Under the pieces are notes generated by a model. That model was not told where the DNA came from. It worked only from the letters and a program-made list of their open reading frames with translations, and did no database searches. A program made the translations under genes and the position numbers. From Christensenella sp. UBA6420 (lineage in GTDB: Bacteria > Bacillota > Clostridia > Christensenellales > DTU072), in assembly GCA_002439705.1 (NCBI GenBank), contig DJPE01000024.1, positions 1 through 11,357 of the forward strand: 11,357 nucleotides of DNA. Reading direction: 5' to 3'. Of the stretch, positions 6,539 through 11,357 are shown piece by piece (the first letter of the stretch is position 1; the number at the start of each line of letters is the position of its first letter).

Positions 6539-7210
6539 ATGAACATACTTTTGGTTGAAGACGAAGTCAGTTTGTCCGAGGCATTGGTGCATATACTGAA
6601 AAAGGAAAAATACATAGTGGACGCCGTGTACGACGGCGAGAGCGGATACGAATACGCAGCGACGGGCAGATACGACCTTATTTTGCTCGACGTAATGCTG
6701 CCGAAAATGAACGGTTTTGACGTGTTGAGAAAACTGCGTACGGAGAAGAACAATACGCCCGTTATTATGCTTACCGCGTTAAGTCAGGTGACCGACAGGG
6801 TAAGGGGACTCGACATGGGAGCCGACGACTATCTCGCAAAACCTTTCTCCACGCCCGAACTCCTTGCGAGAATAAGAGCGGTTTCGAGAAGAAAAACCAA
6901 CACTATAAGCGAGAACGTTAAAAAATTCGGCGACGTGGAGTATAACGTTTCGAGTTTCGAACTGTGCTGCGGCAACAAGAAAGTTAAGGTCGCGTTGAAA
7001 GAGAGCGAAATTTTGCAATACTTTTTCGACAGACCCAATTTCGTAGTGTCGAAAGACGACCTTATAGTCAAACTGTGGGGGTACGATTCCGAAGCGGAGT
7101 ACAACAATATCGAAGTTTATATTTCGTTCCTTAGAAAAAAACTCGCCTTTATAGGCAGTCACGTCACCATATCGACGGTGCGCGGAGTGGGATATAAATT
7201 GGAGGAATAG
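6539..7210 (+). CDS. OmpR-family response regulator
   Basis: The 223-residue protein has a receiver domain (about 1-118) and a winged-helix DNA-binding domain (about 128-222). In the receiver, the acidic pair Glu7-Asp8, the phospho-acceptor Asp51 in L-L-D-V-M-L-P, Thr79 and Lys101 in K-P-F are all present. The C-terminal part has the OmpR/PhoB pattern, with A-L-K-E-S-E-I-L near the domain start, the recognition-helix region N-N-I-E-V-Y-I-S-F-L-R-K-K-L, and the closing T-V-R-G-V-G-Y. When phosphorylated by the downstream kinase it should bind DNA as a dimer at direct repeats; its targets are not visible. GGAGGT at 6530-6535 is a very strong ribosome site. Upstream (6436-6538) I see no good -35/-10 pair. 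The stop overlaps the kinase start by one base. Confidence 0.95.
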   Translation: MNILLVEDEVSLSEALVHILKKEKYIVDAVYDGESGYEYAATGRYDLILLDVMLPKMNGFDVLRKLRTEKNNTPVIMLTALSQVTDRVRGLDMGADDYLAKPFSTPELLARIRAVSRRKTNTISENVKKFGDVEYNVSSFELCCGNKKVKVALKESEILQYFFDRPNFVVSKDDLIVKLWGYDSEAEYNNIEVYISFLRKKLAFIGSHVTISTVRGVGYKLEE

Positions 7211-8436
7211 TGTTTGAACAATTAAAGATAAAAGTCGCCGTACGGCAGAGTATAATCTGGGGCGTAGTGCTTGTCATTGCGCTTTTTCTCGTATTTGCGT
7301 ACAACGTGGTGGCTTTGTATCGGGAAGTCGATAAAAAACTCGCAATAATCTCCGATATGCGTTATTACAAGTTTTTGGACGGCGAAGCGGACGTTTCGGC
7401 TATCCCCGAAAAAAACCGCGACACTTCCGCGATTTTCGTAAGCAACGAAGGCAAGGTGTACCTTTCCGACGCAAACGTTTACGACTCCGACACGGTGAAC
7501 GAAATTATAGAAACCGTCCTTGACGGCAGCGGAAACAACGACGGGTATCTTCTCGTAGGAACGTCAAGAGTGGCGTATAAGTGTACGAAGACGAGTCTCG
7601 GCGACGCGATTTATCTGTGCGACTACACCGACGAATACAATAACCTTATCCGCATGATGATAATTACGATAGTGGCGGGCAGCGTAGGAATAATAGCCAT
7701 AGCCTTAATCTCGGTAAGCTGGGCTAAGAGGAACATCGCCCCCGTCGAAAACGCTTTTGAAAAACAGCAGGAACTCGTTGCGAACGCTTCGCACGAATTG
7801 AAAACGCCGATTACAATCATCAACACCGACTTATCCATACTCAACAGCTCGTCCGACAACTTCACCGACGAGCAGAAGAAGTGGCTTGACAACATAGGAA
7901 GTCAGGTAAACCGTATGAGCAAACTCGTGGGCGAAATGTTACTTTTGGCCCGTCTCGAAGCTAACGGAAAAAATCAGATAAAAGAAGACGTAAATTTAAG
8001 TACGGTTGCCGAAGGGGTGGTTTTGGAATCCGAAGCGTTGGCTTTCGAGCATAACGTGACGTTAGAAACCGACATAAAAGAGAACGTGATAATATCGGCG
8101 GTTTCCGCAAATATAGAAAAACTTATTTATATCCTTCTGGAGAATGCGTTAAAGTATACGCCCGAATACGGAACGGTCACCGTCAAGGTGGCGGCGGACA
8201 GGAAGAAAGCGACTTTCAGCGTGCGTAATACGGGCGAAGGAATAAAGAAAGAAGATATCCCCAAACTGTTCGACAGGTTTTACAGAGTGGACGAGTCGCA
8301 CAGTACCCCCGAAGGGTTCGGACTCGGCTTGTCTATCGCGAAGTCGATAGTGGATATATCCGGCGGAACTATCGGGGTAGACAGCAAGGAAGGGGAATAC
8401 ACCGAATTTATCGCGGTCTTCCATCAAATAAATTAA
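7210..8436 (+). CDS. Sensor histidine kinase
   Basis: The start is GTG at 7210, which uses the last base of the regulator's TAG; GGAGG at 7201-7205 supports it and implies translational coupling. The 408-residue protein has a membrane segment at about 15-36, an extracytoplasmic sensor region of roughly 110 residues (about 37-146) with no family I recognise, and a second segment at about 147-170. The HisKA domain contains N-A-S-H-E-L-K-T-P with His195 as phosphorylation site. The ATPase domain has an N box (L-E-N-A-L-K-Y, Asn312), a G1-like box V-R-N-T-G-E-G-I at 338-345 where Asn340 replaces the usual Asp, an F box L-F-D-R-F-Y-R and a G2 box G-F-G-L-G-L-S-I-A at 369-377. The Asn variant occurs in other kinases and does not by itself mean inactivity. 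A HAMP domain is absent or very short. It is the evident partner of the upstream regulator; the signal is unknown. Confidence 0.94.
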   Translation: MFEQLKIKVAVRQSIIWGVVLVIALFLVFAYNVVALYREVDKKLAIISDMRYYKFLDGEADVSAIPEKNRDTSAIFVSNEGKVYLSDANVYDSDTVNEIIETVLDGSGNNDGYLLVGTSRVAYKCTKTSLGDAIYLCDYTDEYNNLIRMMIITIVAGSVGIIAIALISVSWAKRNIAPVENAFEKQQELVANASHELKTPITIINTDLSILNSSSDNFTDEQKKWLDNIGSQVNRMSKLVGEMLLLARLEANGKNQIKEDVNLSTVAEGVVLESEALAFEHNVTLETDIKENVIISAVSANIEKLIYILLENALKYTPEYGTVTVKVAADRKKATFSVRNTGEGIKKEDIPKLFDRFYRVDESHSTPEGFGLGLSIAKSIVDISGGTIGVDSKEGEYTEFIAVFHQIN

Positions 8437-8463
8437 ACTTAAATTACGATAAAACCCCTTAAA

Positions 8464-8479
8464 AGGCGCGCACACGCCT
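8464..8479 (+). terminator. Possible weak stem-loop after the kinase gene
   Basis: AGGCG at 8464-8468 can pair with CGCCT at 8475-8479. There is no T-run, only alternating A/T, so termination here is uncertain. It is the only hairpin near the kinase stop. Confidence 0.25.
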
Positions 8480-8507
8480 ATTATATATATTTATTTATAA
8501 AAAATAG

Positions 8508-8536
8508 TGGCAAAAAGTTTTTCGCTATGATACAAT
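8508..8536 (+). promoter_or_regulatory. Candidate promoter of the GH2-uvrB operon
   Basis: TACAAT at 8531-8536 is preceded by TGA, giving an extended -10. TGGCAA at 8508-8513 with a 17-nt spacer is a weak -35. The layout resembles the rpsT promoter in this window (TTGCAA, 17 nt, TGATAAAAT), which supports it. Confidence 0.55.
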
Positions 8537-8537
8537 A

Positions 8538-8552
8538 TTTCCGTATCGGAAA
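8538..8552. promoter_or_regulatory. Inverted repeat at the predicted transcription start
   Basis: TTTCCG (8538-8543) and CGGAAA (8547-8552) form a perfect 6-bp inverted repeat with a TAT centre. It begins one base after the -10 and covers the expected start point near 8543. A repressor bound here would block transcription, so it is a candidate operator. A short 5'-end mRNA hairpin is the alternative. Confidence 0.4.
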
Positions 8553-8591
8553 AACCGTGCAAAAAAATAATGATAAAAGAGGAGAACCACT

Positions 8592-10355
8592 ATGGAAAGA
8601 TTACTTACGCCTTTCGCGGAAAAAATGGACAAAACTTTGCCCCTTAACGATTATCCCAGACCGCAGCTTACGAGAAACAGTTTCGAGAACCTTAACGGGG
8701 AATGGGATTACGCTATTTTGAAGAAAGACGAAGCTCTTTCCGATTATCAAGGTAAAATTCTCGTGCCGTTCAGCCCAGAATGTATCCTTTCGGGCGTGGA
8801 AAAAGTCGTTACGGCAGACGACGTATTGTACTATCATAGAAAATTTAATTTCAAAAAAACCAACGAAGTAGCGTTATTGCATTTCGGAGCCGTCGATTAC
8901 GCGTGCACCGTTACCGTGAACGGAACGGAAGTAGGCAGTCATAAGGGCGGTTATTTCCCGTTTACGTTCGATATTACTTCGGTCGTTAAAGACGGAGAAA
9001 ACGAAATTTGCGTTATCGTCACCGACCCCGGCGACGCAGGTTCGCAGGCGAGGGGAAAACAGTCGAGCAAACGCGGCGGAATATGGTACACCCCGCAGTC
9101 GGGTATCTGGCAAACCGTCTGGATAGAACAGGTCTGCGACAACTTTATCGAAAAAATAAAAATCACCCCCGACATAGATTTGGGCAGCGTGGATATAGAA
9201 CTTACTTTCGCTAAGGAAGTTATTCCCGCGGTAGTCGAAGTGTACGAAGACGGAAAGGTAAAGACCACTGCCGAAGTCAAAGACGGCAAAGTCACCGTGG
9301 ACATGGACGAATTCAAATGTTGGTCGCCCGAAAGTCCTTTCCTTTACGACCTTAAAATAAAAGCCGGCAAAGACGAGATCGGTTCTTATTTCGGTATGCG
9401 TAAGTTCGGTATCGGCAAGACGGAAAAAGGTTTCTCATGCCTTATGCTGAACAATAAACCGTATTTCCACAACGGACTTCTCGACCAGGGCTATTGGAGC
9501 GACGGTATGTACACCGCTCCCACCGACGAAGCGTTGATTTACGATATTCAGACAATGAAAGATATGGGCTTCAATATGCTCCGCAAACACATCAAGATAG
9601 AACCTTTGCGTTGGTACTATCATTGCGACAAAATAGGTATGCTCGTATGGCAGGATATGATATCGGGCGGTTCGGTTTACAGCATTGTTACCACGACTTT
9701 GCACCCTGCGCTTAACCTTGCTTTCTGTACGAGAAGGTTCAAGAAGAAAGACACCGAAAAGAATTATAAATATTTCTCCCGCGAGGACGAAGAGGGAAGA
9801 AAGGAATATTACGTCGACAGCAAAAGAATGATTGACCTTCTCTACAACGTAGTCGGACTTTCGGTATGGGTACCGTTCAACGAAGGTTGGGGACAGTTCG
9901 ATTCCGTCAAGGCGTATGAATTCTATAAAAAACTCGACCCTACCCGTATTATAGACCACGCGAGCGGCTTCTATGACCAGGGAGCGGGCGACCTTAACAG
10001 TTTTCACATCTACTTTACCGCTTTCCGCTTCCCGAAATATAATAAGCACGACGACAGACCGATAGTTCTGAGCGAATTCGGCGGATACGGATTAAGAATA
10101 CCCGGACACGCTTTCAATATGGACAAGTTGTTCGGTTACAGAGTGTACAAGAATATCGAAAGTTTTGACAATGCGTTGGAAAAACTCTACCTTGACAGAG
10201 TGGTCAAAGCGATAGACAAAGGACTTTGCGCCACCGTCTATACCGAAGTCAGCGACGTGGAAGACGAAGTAAACGGACTTTTAAGCTACGATCGTAAAGT
10301 AGTCAAAATAGACGTAGACAGAATGAGAGAAATAAACTCTCACATAAAGTTATAA
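8592..10355 (+). CDS. Glycoside hydrolase family 2 protein (beta-glycosidase)
   Basis: GH2 enzymes are retaining beta-galactosidases, beta-glucuronidases or beta-mannosidases. The 587-residue protein has the family order: a jelly-roll sugar-binding domain (about 20-185, beginning R-P-Q-L-T-R-N-S-F-x-N-L-N-G-E-W-D), an immunoglobulin-like domain (about 186-275), and a TIM barrel (about 276-587). Glu431 in P-F-N-E-G-W-G-Q-F is the expected acid/base, and Glu495 in V-L-S-E-F-G-G-Y-G the expected nucleophile. It lacks a signal peptide, so it should act in the cytoplasm on an imported glycoside. The barrel includes N-M-L-R-K-H-I-K-I-E-P and L-V-W-Q-D-M, typical of the superfamily. Sugar specificity cannot be read from the sequence and no transporter or sugar kinase is nearby. 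AGGAG at 8580-8584 fixes the start. The next gene begins one base after the stop, so it heads an operon with two membrane proteins and uvrB. Confidence 0.93.
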   Translation: MERLLTPFAEKMDKTLPLNDYPRPQLTRNSFENLNGEWDYAILKKDEALSDYQGKILVPFSPECILSGVEKVVTADDVLYYHRKFNFKKTNEVALLHFGAVDYACTVTVNGTEVGSHKGGYFPFTFDITSVVKDGENEICVIVTDPGDAGSQARGKQSSKRGGIWYTPQSGIWQTVWIEQVCDNFIEKIKITPDIDLGSVDIELTFAKEVIPAVVEVYEDGKVKTTAEVKDGKVTVDMDEFKCWSPESPFLYDLKIKAGKDEIGSYFGMRKFGIGKTEKGFSCLMLNNKPYFHNGLLDQGYWSDGMYTAPTDEALIYDIQTMKDMGFNMLRKHIKIEPLRWYYHCDKIGMLVWQDMISGGSVYSIVTTTLHPALNLAFCTRRFKKKDTEKNYKYFSREDEEGRKEYYVDSKRMIDLLYNVVGLSVWVPFNEGWGQFDSVKAYEFYKKLDPTRIIDHASGFYDQGAGDLNSFHIYFTAFRFPKYNKHDDRPIVLSEFGGYGLRIPGHAFNMDKLFGYRVYKNIESFDNALEKLYLDRVVKAIDKGLCATVYTEVSDVEDEVNGLLSYDRKVVKIDVDRMREINSHIKL

Positions 10356-10356
10356 A

Positions 10357-10833
10357 ATGTTAGACAAGACCGCGTATAAAATTCTCGGCATAATAGCGTC
10401 GATGTCCACCGACGGAGAAAATCTCGTGGTGAACAAGGACGAAATCCTGTCCTTAATCGACGCCGAAATTACCGTGGAAGAACTCGATAAGATAATATCC
10501 GCCTTGGAAGTGAACGATATGTTAAAGGTGTTGTTTTCCGACGCGGCTACCTATTGTCTTTCGGTTCGCCCCAAGGGAAAACTTATCGCCGAAAAGAACA
10601 AGATAGCGGAAGAAAACGCAATCGCCGCCGCAGAAGAAGAAAAAGCAGCGGTTTTGGAACGTCAAAAGCGGCAACAACTCGCTCTTGCCGAACCTGCCGA
10701 AGAAGAAAAGGCGGGAAAAGACAACCTTACGACGATAGACGTAAGGAAGTTTGCCGTGATATGCGCGGTAAGCTCTTTTCTCGGCGGATTCGTTGCGGCG
10801 TTGATTACATTTTTGGTAACGGTGTTTAAGTAA
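10357..10833 (+). CDS. Tail-anchored membrane protein with N-terminal winged-helix-like region
   Basis: I do not recognise a named family. The 158-residue protein has three visible parts. Residues about 1-78 look like a small winged-helix fold: a helix (T-A-Y-K-I-L-G-I-I), a segment with V-N-K-D-E-I-L-S-L-I, a helix V-E-E-L-D-K-I-I-S-A-L, and a short beta-hairpin ending Y-C-L-S-V-R-P-K-G. Residues 79-120 are Ala/Glu/Lys-rich, probably a coiled coil or charged linker. Residues about 131-156 are one membrane helix with G-G-F-V-A-A, giving an N-in, tail-anchored topology. The start is one base after the GH2 stop with no clear Shine-Dalgarno, so it is probably translated by coupling. The next gene encodes a shorter protein of the same plan. 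Whether the N-terminus binds DNA is unknown; such folds also serve protein contacts. Confidence 0.8.
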   Translation: MLDKTAYKILGIIASMSTDGENLVVNKDEILSLIDAEITVEELDKIISALEVNDMLKVLFSDAATYCLSVRPKGKLIAEKNKIAEENAIAAAEEEKAAVLERQKRQQLALAEPAEEEKAGKDNLTTIDVRKFAVICAVSSFLGGFVAALITFLVTVFK

Positions 10834-10834
10834 T

Positions 10835-11206
10835 ATGGTTCTCGGGAAAAAAGAAAAAGCGTTGATGAATATTATCTACGACAAAGCGAGCCGTTCGCAG
10901 AACGGTCAATGCCTTGTGTCGCCGCTCGACCTTTTGACGAAAATCCCGTACAGCGTGGAATTTAAGGAAACGGAGCTGGAAGAGACCCTTAATCAATTGG
11001 TTCTGGATAATTACTTCGACTGCAGCAAGGCTAAGACTCCGTCCGGCGATATTATGTACTGCATTACCCTTAAAGACAACGGAATAAGTTTTTTGAGAGA
11101 TAAAAGGGTAAGCCGTCGAAAATTCATTTTAAGAATAATCACCACTATTTTGATAGCGGCGTTGAGCTTCTCGTTAAAGGAGATACTGAGCCTGATTTTC
11201 GGGTAA
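10835..11206 (+). CDS. Second small tail-anchored protein related to its upstream neighbour
   Basis: The 123-residue protein has an N-terminal region (about 1-90) with the same order of elements as the preceding gene product: a helix K-A-L-M-N-I-I, C-L-V-S-P-L-D-L-L-T-K, a helix E-L-E-E-T-L-N-Q-L-V-L-D-N-Y, and a hairpin ending M-Y-C-I-T-L-K-D-N-G. The aligned pieces V-E-E-L-D-K-I-I-S-A-L-E-V-N-D-M and T-E-L-E-E-T-L-N-Q-L-V-L-D-N-Y suggest ancient duplication. The charged linker of the first protein is missing; a basic R-V-S-R-R-K leads directly into a hydrophobic C-terminal segment (about 97-121). The ATG lies one base after the previous stop. A second in-frame ATG at 10865 has no better ribosome site. 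uvrB follows after 6 nt. The function is unknown. Confidence 0.78.
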   Translation: MVLGKKEKALMNIIYDKASRSQNGQCLVSPLDLLTKIPYSVEFKETELEETLNQLVLDNYFDCSKAKTPSGDIMYCITLKDNGISFLRDKRVSRRKFILRIITTILIAALSFSLKEILSLIFG

Positions 11207-11212
11207 GGGAAA

Positions 11213-11357
11213 ATGGATAAATTTCAATTAGTAAGCGAATACAAACCGTGCGGCGACCAGCAACAGGCCATCGACAAATTAGTTGCGGGCGTGGAAGACG
11301 GTTTAAGGACACAGGTATTGCTCGGCGTTACCGGTTCGGGCAAGACTTTCACCATGG
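11213..11357 (+). CDS. uvrB: Excinuclease ABC subunit B (UvrB), 5' part
   Basis: UvrB is the helicase-like subunit of UvrABC nucleotide excision repair; it verifies damage and loads UvrC. Only the first 48 codons lie in the window. They match the family start closely: F-Q-L-V-S-E-Y-K-P at 4-12, G-D-Q-Q-Q-A-I at 14-20 (the Q motif) and the Walker A loop G-V-T-G-S-G-K-T-F-T-M at 38-48. The usual second residue of the loop is Ala where this one has Val, a mild change. GGGA at 11207-11210 is a weak ribosome site 2 nt before ATG, and the upstream stop is only 6 nt away, so translation is probably coupled. I found no GAAC-N4-GTTC LexA-type site just upstream of uvrB or upstream of the operon's first gene. 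Confidence 0.95.
   Translation, partial: MDKFQLVSEYKPCGDQQQAIDKLVAGVEDGLRTQVLLGVTGSGKTFTM

Noticed and set aside
9435..10049. 204-codon - strand frame in the GH2 gene
   Set aside because: It is antisense to the GH2 catalytic domain with intact catalytic residues; no ribosome site or family signature.
10892..10906. Inverted repeat CCGTTC-GCA-GAACGG, considered as a damage-response operator
   Set aside because: It is inside a coding region, about 300 nt before uvrB, and the half-sites are in the opposite order to the LexA pattern GAAC-N4-GTTC.

Overview
The window looks like chromosomal DNA of a spore-forming Bacillota, most likely an anaerobic, gut-type member of Clostridia. The basis is a germination protease gene (gpr) beside rpsT, Gram-positive style Shine-Dalgarno sites (AGGAG, GGAGG), a collagen-like/InlB-type lipoprotein typical of Firmicutes, and a cytoplasmic family 2 glycosidase. 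Base composition is moderate with AT-rich spacers. I cannot name a genus from the sequence.

Layout. 1-696: 3' part of a WG-repeat protein (+). 697-976: a gene-free spacer with a repeated and nested-palindromic element, ending in a hairpin terminator (977-1008) shared with the convergent gene. 1028-1846: gpr (-), divergent from rpsT (1965-2237, +); the 118-nt space between them carries a strong vegetative promoter for rpsT and, on the other strand, a candidate forespore-type (sigma G-like) promoter for gpr. rpsT ends in a clear terminator. 2591-4563: a two-gene unit of a collagen-like lipoprotein and a YfcE-type phosphodiesterase, closed by a terminator. 4681-6435: an exported or membrane-anchored metallophosphoesterase with a long unassigned C-terminal half. 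6539-8436: an OmpR-family response regulator and its sensor kinase, overlapping by one base. 8592-11357: GH2 glycosidase, two small related membrane proteins with an N-terminal winged-helix-like region, and the start of uvrB, with gaps of only 1, 1 and 6 nt, so apparently one operon.

How they fit together. Most of the window is ordinary housekeeping and envelope function. The two-component system may sense envelope state, but its targets are not visible. The least explained parts are the repeat element at 698-952, the modular lipoprotein with four 30-residue modules between proline-free collagen-like runs, the C-terminal half of the large phosphoesterase, and the paired winged-helix/membrane proteins just before uvrB. 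I see no CRISPR array, tRNA, rRNA, transposase, phage gene or clear defence system, and no convincing new multi-gene system.
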